Origin: Sellimonas caecigallum
GTDB lineage: Bacteria; Bacillota; Clostridia; Lachnospirales; Lachnospiraceae
DNA length: 64,000 bases
Assembly: GCF_019754295.1 (NCBI RefSeq)
Contig: NZ_VIRV01000006.1
Coordinates: forward strand, 1 to 64,000
Reading direction: 5' to 3'
A program made the position numbers and the translations under genes. Shown in pieces: positions 35,668 through 42,933 of this stretch (within the stretch, counting starts at the first letter, position 1; each line of letters opens with the position of its first letter). A model generated the notes under the pieces. It was not told the origin of the DNA. It did no database searches and saw only the letters and a list, made by a program, of their open reading frames with translations.

Positions 35668-36159
35668 ATGACAATTAAAGTACGTACGTATCATGAAAAA
35701 GACATACTGGAAATGATCCGGATCTGGAATGAAGTGGTGGAAGACGGCGTTGCCTTTCCACAGGAGGACTTTCTGACAGAGGAGACCGGACCGGCCTTCT
35801 TCCTTGAACAGACCGACTGCGGCGTAGCGGAGGATGTGGATACGGGAGAAATCTGCGGTATGTACATTCTGCATCCTAATAACATAGGCAGGTGCGGACA
35901 TTTGTGCAATGCAAGTTATGCTGTCGATTCCAGGTTCCGCGGACTCCATATCGGGGAGAAGCTGGTCCTCCACTCTCTGGAACAGGGGAAGCGGCGCGGC
36001 TTTCGGGTCATGCAGTTTAATGCCGTCGTTTCATCCAATATCCATGCCCGTCATCTGTACGAGCGCGTCGGCTTCGTACCTCTTGGCGTCATTCCTGGAG
36101 GATTTCGAATGAAAGACGGGCATTACGAAGACATCTGCCCATACTACCGGATATTGTAG
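35668..36159 (+). CDS. GNAT-family N-acetyltransferase
   Basis: Acetyl-CoA-dependent N-acetyltransferase of 163 residues; substrate unknown. The fold's elements are visible: VRTYHEKDILEMIRIWNEVV at the start, an acidic strand region, the pyrophosphate loop VDSRFRGLHIGEKLV (R/Q-x-x-G-x-G/A type), then FNAVVSSNIHARHLYERVGF and a GGFRMKDGHYEDICPYYR end. The form resembles small-molecule (phosphinothricin-type) acetyltransferases. AAAGGA 8 bases before the ATG decides this start over an ATG 18 codons upstream. It is an isolated plus-strand gene between spoIIIA and the DUF1847 gene, bounded by a shared terminator. Confidence 0.88.
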   Translation: MTIKVRTYHEKDILEMIRIWNEVVEDGVAFPQEDFLTEETGPAFFLEQTDCGVAEDVDTGEICGMYILHPNNIGRCGHLCNASYAVDSRFRGLHIGEKLVLHSLEQGKRRGFRVMQFNAVVSSNIHARHLYERVGFVPLGVIPGGFRMKDGHYEDICPYYRIL

Positions 36160-36171
36160 CAGATATGCATA

Positions 36172-36225
36172 AAGACAGCGGCTGCCAGGGCTGGCAAAAC
36201 CATGTTCCCTGGCAGCTGCTGTCTT
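36172..36225. terminator. Bidirectional terminator hairpin between convergent genes
   Basis: Arms of 19 bases (36172-36190 and 36207-36225) pair fully except one G-U, with a 16-base loop. Plus-strand exit is TATTCTG, minus-strand exit lacks a long T-run. It ends the acetyltransferase gene and overlaps the DUF1847 stop codon. Confidence 0.65.
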
Positions 36226-36877
36226 ATTCTGTTTCTTTCTGTTCTGTATCCTGCCAGAGTCTTTTGTAATAAGACTCCGCCGTGTAGAGAACTGCCGCCG
36301 GGTTATGTCCAGTCACGCGGTCTTTTGTGACTGCCGTTGTCGTAAGCGCTTCAGAGTATTTGTAAAACAAACTGTCGTGTCCCACACAGAGTCCCACGAC
36401 AACGTTCAGATCCGTCTTTTCGTGATTCAGTACTTTGGCCTGAAGGATCGGATTGCACATGTGGCAGCCGATGGCTTCACATTCTTTCGGTATGCCGACA
36501 GAGACTTTATCCACGGCTCCGGTTTTGCAGGCCACGCCTACCACTTCAAATCCATGGCTTCTCAAAATTTTTGCCAGTGTCCTGCTCTCCCGAATCAGTC
36601 CCACACAGGTAGCGATCCCTATCTTTTTTACCTTCATTTTCCGTGCAAATTCCACGATCTCTTCCACACGGGTCTTCTTCAGGTACCCTTCGTATTCCAC
36701 CTGTGCCGCCGCGATGGCCGCCTTTTTATTCTCCGGCTCTTCATAGCATGCCATGGCCTCTTTTAAGACTTCCTCATCCAGGGAAGATGTCATGCAAAAC
36801 GACGGATATTTCGCCGTTTTTCTCTCACATTCGGTCACTGCACAATCAACACAGGATCTTCTGATCTGTTCTCCCAT
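36224..36877 (-). CDS. DUF1847 cysteine-rich protein of unknown function
   Basis: 217-residue soluble protein. It begins with a cysteine cluster (SCVDCAVTEC, then a further C) and later has KKIGIATCVGLIRESRTL, VVGVACKTGAVDK, CHMCNPILQAKVLN and VVVGLCVGHDSLFYKYSEAL. Regularly spaced cysteines suggest a bound metal or Fe-S centre. This matches the DUF1847 family common in anaerobes; no reaction is known to me. Start 36877 has GAGGAG about 9 bases upstream; a further upstream ATG has no ribosome site. Confidence 0.8.
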   Translation of the reverse strand: MGEQIRRSCVDCAVTECERKTAKYPSFCMTSSLDEEVLKEAMACYEEPENKKAAIAAAQVEYEGYLKKTRVEEIVEFARKMKVKKIGIATCVGLIRESRTLAKILRSHGFEVVGVACKTGAVDKVSVGIPKECEAIGCHMCNPILQAKVLNHEKTDLNVVVGLCVGHDSLFYKYSEALTTTAVTKDRVTGHNPAAVLYTAESYYKRLWQDTEQKETE

Positions 36878-36956
36878 CTCTCTTTTCTCCTCTCCTTTTT
36901 TCATTTTACTTTATATAAAGAATCATGGTACTCCCGATTTACAGGCAAAACGGTTC

Positions 36957-36985
36957 AAAAAACGGCGCGGAGATATTCCGCGCCG
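36957..36985 (-). terminator. Intrinsic terminator after pnp
   Basis: GC-rich stem CGGCGCGGA with its complement (36963-36985) followed on the minus strand by TTTTTT (36962-36957). It begins 11 bases after the pnp stop. Confidence 0.85.
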
Positions 36986-36996
36986 TATCTTTATGA

Positions 36997-39093
36997 TTAT
37001 TTATTCTCTTCTGCCACGTCTTTGATGCTGAAACTGATTCTTCCCATCTTGTCTTTCCCAAGGCACACTGCCTTTACTCTGTCTCCCAGCGTCAGAACCT
37101 CTTCAACGTGTTCGATGCGGCGTTTGCAGATTTTTGAAATGTGAACCATTCCTTCTTTTCCAGGTGCAAACTCGAGGAACGCGCCAAAATCTTTAATGCT
37201 CACGACTGTTCCTTCCAGTACCTGTCCTGCTTCGAAGTCCGTGACGATGATCGTGATGAGGCGTTTTGCTTCATCCATCATCTCTTTATCTGTTCCGCAG
37301 ATGGATACGCTTCCATCATCGGTAATATCGATCTTCACGCCTGTCTTCTCGATGATAGCGTTGATCGTCTTTCCTCTCTGGCCTACCACATCGCCGATCT
37401 TCTGCGGATCAATGTTCATCTGAATGATCTTCGGCGCATATTTGCCCACTTCCGGTCTCGGCTCGGAGATGGCTTTGTTCATAACTTCATCGATGATGTA
37501 AAGTCTCGCCTTACGTGTGCGGGCGATGGCTTCCTCGATGATCGGTTTTGTCAGTCCGTGAATCTTGATATCCATCTGGATCGCAGTGATACCTTTGTGT
37601 GTTCCTGCTACCTTGAAGTCCATATCCCCAAAGAAGTCTTCCAGTCCCTGGATGTCTGTGAGCACGATATAGTCATCATCTGTATCTCCTGTCACAAGAC
37701 CGCAGGAAATTCCGGCAACAGCACTCTTGATCGGAACACCAGCCGCCATAAGTGACATACTGGATGCGCAGACGCTGGCCTGAGAAGTAGATCCGTTGGA
37801 CTCAAATGTCTCGGAAACCGTACGGATCGCATACGGGAATTCTTCCTCTGTCGGCAGTACCGGCACAAGCGCACGCTCTGCAAGCGCTCCATGTCCGATC
37901 TCACGGCGTCCTGGTCCTCTGGACGGTTTTGTCTCTCCTACAGAGTAGGACGGGAAATTGTAGTGATGCATATAACGTTTGGACGTTTCTGCTTCATCCA
38001 GCCCGTCCACCTTCTGTGCCTCAGAAAGCGGAGCCAGTGTGGTAATGTTGCAAATCTGAGTCTGTCCTCTTGTGAACATAGCAGAACCATGCACTCTAGG
38101 AATCAGATCTACTTCTGCTGCCAGCGGGCGGATCTGATCGATAGCTCTTCCATCTGGACGTTTGTGATCTTTCAGGATCATTTTGCGCACAGTCTTTTTC
38201 TGATACTGATAGAGTGCTTCCCCGATACGCGGCAGCCACTCTTCGTTTTCTGCAAATACTTCTTCCAGTCTGTCCTGGATCTTGCGGATATTTTCTTCTC
38301 TTGTCTGTTTATCATCTGTAAATACAGCTTCTTCCATCTCTTCCGGAGGAACGATCTCTTTGATGGCCTGGAACAGTTCTTCCGGCACTGCAAAGCTTTC
38401 GTATTCATGCTTCGGTTTTCCGCATTCTGCCACGATAGTATCGATAAAAGCTATGATCTTCTGGTTCACTTCGTGAGCGGCAAAGATCGCTTCCAGCATC
38501 TTATCTTCCGGAACTTCGTTTGCTCCCGCTTCGATCATGATAACTTTTTCTCTTGTGGAAGCGACAGTGAGCTGCATATCAGAAGCTGCTTTCTGTGCTG
38601 CAGTCGGGTTGAACACGAGTTCTCCGTCCACAAGCCCTACCTGAGTGGATGCAGTCGGACCATCAAACGGGATATCTGAGATCGCCACAGCGATGGCGGA
38701 ACCAAGCATTGCCGTAAGTTCCGGGCTGCAGTCCTGGTCTACAGAGAGCACGAGGTTTTCCAGTGTCACATCATTTCTGTAATCTTTCGGGAAAAGCGGA
38801 CGCATCGGTCTGTCGATCACGCGGTCTGTCAGGATCGCATTTTCAGACGCTTTTCCTTCTCTCTTATTGAACCCGCCAGGAATCTTTCCTACTGCGTAAA
38901 GTTTTTCATTGTATTCCACGTTGAGCGGGAAGAAATCAATCCCTTCTCTCGGCTTTTCAGAAGCCGTAGCTGTGGATAATACGGTCGTCTCGCCATAGTG
39001 CATAAACGCTGCACCATTTGCCTGTTTTGCCACTCGTCCGATATCGACTCTGAGAGTACGTCCGGCGAGTTCCATTTCAAATGTCTTGTACAT
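36997..39093 (-). CDS. pnp: Polyribonucleotide nucleotidyltransferase (PNPase)
   Basis: 3'-5' phosphorolytic exoribonuclease of the RNA degradosome. The 698 residues give two RNase PH cores (GETTVLSTATASEKPREGIDFFPL; second with TRGQTQICNITTLAPL, GRREIGHGALAERAL and SNGSTSQASVCASSM), then KH (IGDVVGQRGKTINAI) and S1 (GTVVSIKDFGAFLEFAPGKEGMVHISKI) domains. It is downstream of rpsO as in most bacteria, and its leader contains a long hairpin. Confidence 0.97.
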   Translation of the reverse strand: MYKTFEMELAGRTLRVDIGRVAKQANGAAFMHYGETTVLSTATASEKPREGIDFFPLNVEYNEKLYAVGKIPGGFNKREGKASENAILTDRVIDRPMRPLFPKDYRNDVTLENLVLSVDQDCSPELTAMLGSAIAVAISDIPFDGPTASTQVGLVDGELVFNPTAAQKAASDMQLTVASTREKVIMIEAGANEVPEDKMLEAIFAAHEVNQKIIAFIDTIVAECGKPKHEYESFAVPEELFQAIKEIVPPEEMEEAVFTDDKQTREENIRKIQDRLEEVFAENEEWLPRIGEALYQYQKKTVRKMILKDHKRPDGRAIDQIRPLAAEVDLIPRVHGSAMFTRGQTQICNITTLAPLSEAQKVDGLDEAETSKRYMHHYNFPSYSVGETKPSRGPGRREIGHGALAERALVPVLPTEEEFPYAIRTVSETFESNGSTSQASVCASSMSLMAAGVPIKSAVAGISCGLVTGDTDDDYIVLTDIQGLEDFFGDMDFKVAGTHKGITAIQMDIKIHGLTKPIIEEAIARTRKARLYIIDEVMNKAISEPRPEVGKYAPKIIQMNIDPQKIGDVVGQRGKTINAIIEKTGVKIDITDDGSVSICGTDKEMMDEAKRLITIIVTDFEAGQVLEGTVVSIKDFGAFLEFAPGKEGMVHISKICKRRIEHVEEVLTLGDRVKAVCLGKDKMGRISFSIKDVAEENK

Positions 39094-39145
39094 TCTGATT
39101 CTCCTTTTCCTTTCTTTTTGTTCTGTCCGGCATATACGGAGAATC

Positions 39146-39202
39146 CCGAAACTACTGAAAAACCAGTCAGCGCCTTCCTGATTTGCTTTTCAGTGGTCTC
39201 GG
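39146..39202 (-). promoter_or_regulatory. Long hairpin in the pnp leader
   Basis: Between the rpsO terminator and the pnp ATG, CCGAGACCACTGAAAA (minus strand, 39202 downward) pairs with TTTTTCAGTAGTTTCGG (ending 39146) apart from one G-U and one mismatch. A smaller TCAG/CTGA hairpin lies inside. It recalls the E. coli pnp leader duplex through which RNase III and PNPase set pnp levels; function here is inference. Confidence 0.5.
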
Positions 39203-39253
39203 TGTTTCTTCCCCTTTTTATACCGTTTTTTCCCGGTTACCCATGAACCGCAG

Positions 39254-39285
39254 AAAAAAATGAGGACGGAGTTTTTTCCGTCCTC
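39254..39285 (-). terminator. Intrinsic terminator after rpsO
   Basis: Arms GAGGACGGA/TCCGTCCTC (39262-39285) are followed on the minus strand by ATTTTTTT. It starts 14 bases past the rpsO stop and separates rpsO from pnp, perhaps partially. Confidence 0.85.
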
Positions 39286-39298
39286 TTTCTCACAGTGA

Positions 39299-39565
39299 CT
39301 ATTTTCTAAGTCCTAATCTTTCAATCAAAGAACGGTATCTTTCGATATCTTTTTTCTTTAAATATGCAAGAAGACCACGTCTCTGACCTACCATTTTCAA
39401 AAGACCTCTTCTGGAGTGATGATCCTTTGGATTAGCTTTGAAATGTTCTGTTAATTCATTGATTCTTGCTGTCAACAGTGCTACCTGTACTTCCGGAGAT
39501 CCTGTATCTCCTTCGCATCTTCCGTATTCAGCGATGATCGCTGCTTTCTTGTCTTTACAAATCAT
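39299..39565 (-). CDS. rpsO: Small ribosomal subunit protein uS15
   Basis: 88-residue uS15 with [25 protein letters not shown] and the H[24 protein letters not shown] core that binds 16S rRNA at the three-way junction. Strong AAGGAGG before the ATG. It has a perfect consensus promoter and a structured leader. Confidence 0.97.
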   Translation of the reverse strand: MICKDKKAAIIAEYGRCEGDTGSPEVQVALLTARINELTEHFKANPKDHHSRRGLLKMVGQRRGLLAYLKKKDIERYRSLIERLGLRK

Positions 39566-39594
39566 GTTTGTATCCTCCTTCTTTTATTTCAAAC

Positions 39595-39642
39595 GCCGGA
39601 TATCAGGCGGTGGTCGGAGTCTTCCATCCACTGGATATCGGC
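39595..39642 (-). promoter_or_regulatory. Structured rpsO leader (candidate S15 autoregulatory RNA)
   Basis: On the minus strand GCCGATATCCAGTGG pairs with CCACCGCCTGATATCCGGC, leaving bulges, and a GGA-AGAC-TCC hairpin sits at the tip. The structure fills most of the 86-base leader and ends about 20 bases before the ribosome site. S15 represses its own translation through such leaders in several bacteria; binding here is unproven. Confidence 0.45.
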
Positions 39643-39658
39643 TTACTCACACTTAGCC

Positions 39659-39687
39659 ATTATAGCAAAGTACCCTGCTATTGTCAA
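39659..39687 (-). promoter_or_regulatory. Consensus sigma-A promoter of rpsO
   Basis: Minus strand: TTGACA (39687-39682), 17-base spacer, TATAAT (39664-39659). Both hexamers and spacing equal the consensus, the only such case in the window. Confidence 0.9.
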
Positions 39688-39695
39688 TTCTTTTC

Positions 39696-40646
39696 TTACC
39701 GGTTTCTTCCCCTGTTGGCAACCTGGAAAAAATATCGTTTTCCCTCCCGGATATCGTCCTGTATCTGGTTTTTCAATGCATGGACATCCGCAAATTTTCT
39801 CTCCGGGCGCAGATATTGGTAAAGCTGAACGATGATCTCCCGCCCATATACTTCTTCTTTCTCTTCATAGCAGAAAAGATGGGCGGAAAGCGTGCGCTCC
39901 TCATTCTGAGCAACCGTCGGTTTGGTCCCGATATTGCACACGCCCTGATACCAGTCGCCGCCGCTTCGGATCTTACAGATATATGTGCCTTTTGGCGGCA
40001 GGATCTTTTCTTCACACGGGATGATATCCATCGTCGGGCTGCCCATCTCCCTGCCTTGCTGATCCCCTTTTACAACAGTGCCGGCAATCGTATACGGGTA
40101 ACTCAAAAGACGGTTGACAAGATACATGTCCCCTGTCTTCATCACTTCCCTCACATATGTACTGCTCACAACGCGGGAACCGTACATCTCATTTTCCATC
40201 ACTTCGATCGTATAGCCGTACCTTTTTGCATACTTCTTCAGCATCTCCGTATCGCCGCGCCGCTCATGTCCAAAACGGAAATTCTCTCCAACCACGATAT
40301 ATTTTGCATGGAAGACCCCGCATAAAATCTGCTCAATAAATTGCTCTGCCTCCATCTCCTTGACGGAAAGGAAGGGACATTCTACCAGATAGTCCACTCT
40401 GTTTTCCAGGCGAAACGCCCTTTCCGCATTCGTCATCAGCTTTTTCCCATCCAGATGCATTCTCGCTTTAAATTCCGTCATATCGAAAAAACAAACAACA
40501 CTTTTTAGATCCGTCTCCTCTTCCACATGTTCCATAACCCGTTCCACAAGTTTTCTGTGTCCGCGGTGAAGCCCGTCAAACTTCCCGAGTGTGACGGCGG
40601 ATCCGGCTTTTTCTTTGTACTGTTCCAATCCTGTAATATATTGCAT
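39696..40646 (-). CDS. ribF: Bifunctional riboflavin kinase / FAD synthetase
   Basis: Makes FMN and FAD from riboflavin. The 316 residues contain an N-terminal FMN adenylyltransferase (VTLGKFDGLHRGHRKL, VGENFRFGHERRGD, SSTYVREVM) and a C-terminal flavokinase (GTVVKGDQQGREMGSPTMDI, GVCNIGTKPT). Follows truB by 30 bases at the end of the rimP-to-ribF run. Confidence 0.96.
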   Translation of the reverse strand: MQYITGLEQYKEKAGSAVTLGKFDGLHRGHRKLVERVMEHVEEETDLKSVVCFFDMTEFKARMHLDGKKLMTNAERAFRLENRVDYLVECPFLSVKEMEAEQFIEQILCGVFHAKYIVVGENFRFGHERRGDTEMLKKYAKRYGYTIEVMENEMYGSRVVSSTYVREVMKTGDMYLVNRLLSYPYTIAGTVVKGDQQGREMGSPTMDIIPCEEKILPPKGTYICKIRSGGDWYQGVCNIGTKPTVAQNEERTLSAHLFCYEEKEEVYGREIIVQLYQYLRPERKFADVHALKNQIQDDIREGKRYFFQVANRGRNR

Positions 40647-40676
40647 GTTCTTTCCTCATTTCCATGCCCCGCTGTC

Positions 40677-41591
40677 CTATTGCTGTCTGGGACTGTAAAA
40701 CATTTTTTCTACCTTGTATCTGTTTTCTTTGCTGTCATAGCGGTACAGCGCAAGAAACAGGCCGTCTTTTTGGTATACACGGATCCGCTCCTGGCTCTGA
40801 GGCATTGTGTTTTCTTCCAGCTGTCTTTTCGTCAATGCGTTTCCGTTGTATACGCTTTTTTCCTCCCCTTCTTTTACAAATACCTTTGGCACATCCGGGA
40901 ACATCGCGTCTATCGGTACTAGAATTTCTTCAATCCTTCCTTCCCGTACGCATGTCTCGATCTCATCAAGGCTTTTGCTCTCTTCCAGGGTAAAAATTCC
41001 GGATTTTGTCCGGATGAGTGAGGACATACATCCCCCGCATCCGAGCTTCTCTCCGATATCATTACAGAGGGTCCGTATATATGTCCCCTTGGAGCACCAG
41101 ACTTCAAACCGTACTTCCGGAAGGTTGATTTCACGGATCTCAATACGGTGGATCTGGATTTTTCTCGGTTTTCTCTCAATCTCCACGCCCTCCCTCGCCA
41201 GTTCGTAGAGTTTTTTCCCATTGACTTTGAGCGCAGAGTACATCGGAGGGATCTGGTCGTACTCCCCGACAAAGGAGAGAATTGTCTCCCGGACCTGATC
41301 TTGCGTGATTCCCTCCACAGAGCACTCTTTTTTCACTTCTCCCGAGATGTCCTGGGTATCTGTCGTCTTTCCCAAAAGCAGCACTGCCTCGTACGCTTTT
41401 TCTTTCTCCGTGAGCATGTCGCACAGCTTCGTAGCTTTTCCAAAACACACCGGAAGGACACCTGTGGCATCCGGATCAAGCGTCCCTGTATGGCCGATCT
41501 TTTTCTGGCGTGTGATCCCGCGAAGTTTCGCTACCACATCGTGGGAAGTAAATCCTTTTTCTTTTCTTACATTGATGATACCGTCGATCAT
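40677..41591 (-). CDS. truB: tRNA pseudouridine(55) synthase
   Basis: Converts U55 of tRNA to pseudouridine. GIINVRKEKGFTSHDVV at the start, then KIGHTGTLDPDATGVLPVCFGKATKL with the catalytic aspartate, QIPPMYSALKVNGKKLYELAREG and CSKGTYIRTLCNDIG identify TruB. The 304 residues include a C-terminal PUA-like part. It overlaps nrnA by four bases (ATGA). Confidence 0.96.
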   Translation of the reverse strand: MIDGIINVRKEKGFTSHDVVAKLRGITRQKKIGHTGTLDPDATGVLPVCFGKATKLCDMLTEKEKAYEAVLLLGKTTDTQDISGEVKKECSVEGITQDQVRETILSFVGEYDQIPPMYSALKVNGKKLYELAREGVEIERKPRKIQIHRIEIREINLPEVRFEVWCSKGTYIRTLCNDIGEKLGCGGCMSSLIRTKSGIFTLEESKSLDEIETCVREGRIEEILVPIDAMFPDVPKVFVKEGEEKSVYNGNALTKRQLEENTMPQSQERIRVYQKDGLFLALYRYDSKENRYKVEKMFYSPRQQ

Positions 41592-42550
41592 GCTGTCTCA
41601 TCCTCCAGCTGCGGAGCGATCAGACGCATGACATTGTTGATCACATCATGTGCTGTCCCACGCATCGTCAGACCTGCTGCCCTGACATGGCCGCCGCCTC
41701 CAAAATACTGTGCCACTTTGCTCACGTCTACCTTCTGTTTGGAACGAAGGCTGACTTTAAATTCGCCTTTCTGGAGCTCATAGAGAAAGACTGCCACTTC
41801 CACGCCTTTCGTGAGCCGAAGCTGGCTTACGATCCCTTCCAGATCTTTTGCCTTTACCCCAAAAAATTCCATGCTGGCCTTCGTAATATAAGAAAAGATA
41901 ACCTGGCCGTCCATAAGACGGATACTCTCAAGGAGAGCTTTTCCGAGTACCTGATTCTGCTCGTATGTTTTTTCATAAAACGTTTTTTCCACGATCTCGG
42001 ATGCATGGATTCCTTTTCTCAGAAGTTCTGCCGCCGCTTCCATGGTGGAAGGCTTTGTGCAGGAATACTGGAACACTCCGGTATCATGGACGATTCCGAG
42101 ATAGAGTGCTTCTGCGATCTCTTTCGTGATGCGTTCCTTTTCCATCAGGTTGTAGACAAGTTCCGATGTGGAACTTGCGTCCGGCTCGATATCATTGTGA
42201 TCAGCAAACATCTGATTGCTCACATGGTGATCAATACATACTGTCTGTCCTGCATGTTCAAACAGGCATTCAGCAAACCCAAGCCGTTTTGCATCTCCGC
42301 AGTCCAGCGCAAAAAACACATCGTATGTCTGATCTTCGGAAGCCTCGTGCCGGATACAGTCAGCTCCTTTCAGGAACCGGAACGAATTTGGTATCTCTTC
42401 CAGATACACATCCGCTTTGATCTGCGGATAATAGCTGCAGATATATTGACAAAGTGCAAGGCAGGATCCGCAGCAGTCACCGTCCGGCCGCACATGTCCT
42501 GCGATACCGACGGTCTTTGCACCTGCCAGTATTTCATCCAAATTCAGCAT
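41588..42550 (-). CDS. nrnA: DHH-DHHA1 oligoribonuclease / pAp phosphatase (NrnA)
   Basis: Degrades short oligoribonucleotides and dephosphorylates pAp. Motifs: GHVRPDGDCCGS near the N-terminus, FALDCGD, CIDHHVSN (the DHH) and the DHHA1 domain with YFGGGGHVRAAG near 285. Usual place in Firmicutes is between rbfA and truB, as here. Start 42550 keeps GAGG at 9 bases; an ATG three codons earlier abuts the ribosome site and overlaps rbfA. Confidence 0.94.
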   Translation of the reverse strand: MLNLDEILAGAKTVGIAGHVRPDGDCCGSCLALCQYICSYYPQIKADVYLEEIPNSFRFLKGADCIRHEASEDQTYDVFFALDCGDAKRLGFAECLFEHAGQTVCIDHHVSNQMFADHNDIEPDASSTSELVYNLMEKERITKEIAEALYLGIVHDTGVFQYSCTKPSTMEAAAELLRKGIHASEIVEKTFYEKTYEQNQVLGKALLESIRLMDGQVIFSYITKASMEFFGVKAKDLEGIVSQLRLTKGVEVAVFLYELQKGEFKVSLRSKQKVDVSKVAQYFGGGGHVRAAGLTMRGTAHDVINNVMRLIAPQLEDETA

Positions 42551-42551
42551 T

Positions 42552-42923
42552 TTATTCATCCTCTTGATTCTGACCTCTTGTTACATCATCGATCATTTTT
42601 GACATGGCTACACCGTACTCGATGGACTGATCCAGGATAAAACGGATCTCCGGCGTATTTCGCAGATTCAGTGTCCTGGCCAGCTCCCTGCGGATGTAGC
42701 CTTCCGCATTTTTCAGTCCTTTCAGCGTATCTTTTTGTGCCTCCTCGTCCCCGAGAACGCTGATATACGCCTTACATGTCTTCAGATCCGGCGCCACTTC
42801 CACCGCAACGACGGATGTAAATTCCGCAATCCGGGGATCCTTAAGACCCCTGCGCAGAATGTTGGAAAGTTCATGCTGGACTTCGGAATTGATCCTTGTA
42901 TTTTTAATACTGTTTTTTCTCAT
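42552..42923 (-). CDS. rbfA: 30S ribosome-binding factor A
   Basis: KH-like factor for 16S rRNA maturation, 123 residues: INSEVQHELSNILRRGLKDPRI at the start, VEVAPDLKTCKAYISVLGDEE and ELARTLNLRNTPEIRFILDQSIEYG after it. Lies 10 bases after infB, the standard order. Confidence 0.95.
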   Translation of the reverse strand: MRKNSIKNTRINSEVQHELSNILRRGLKDPRIAEFTSVVAVEVAPDLKTCKAYISVLGDEEAQKDTLKGLKNAEGYIRRELARTLNLRNTPEIRFILDQSIEYGVAMSKMIDDVTRGQNQEDE

Positions 42924-42933
42924 ATTCCTCTTC

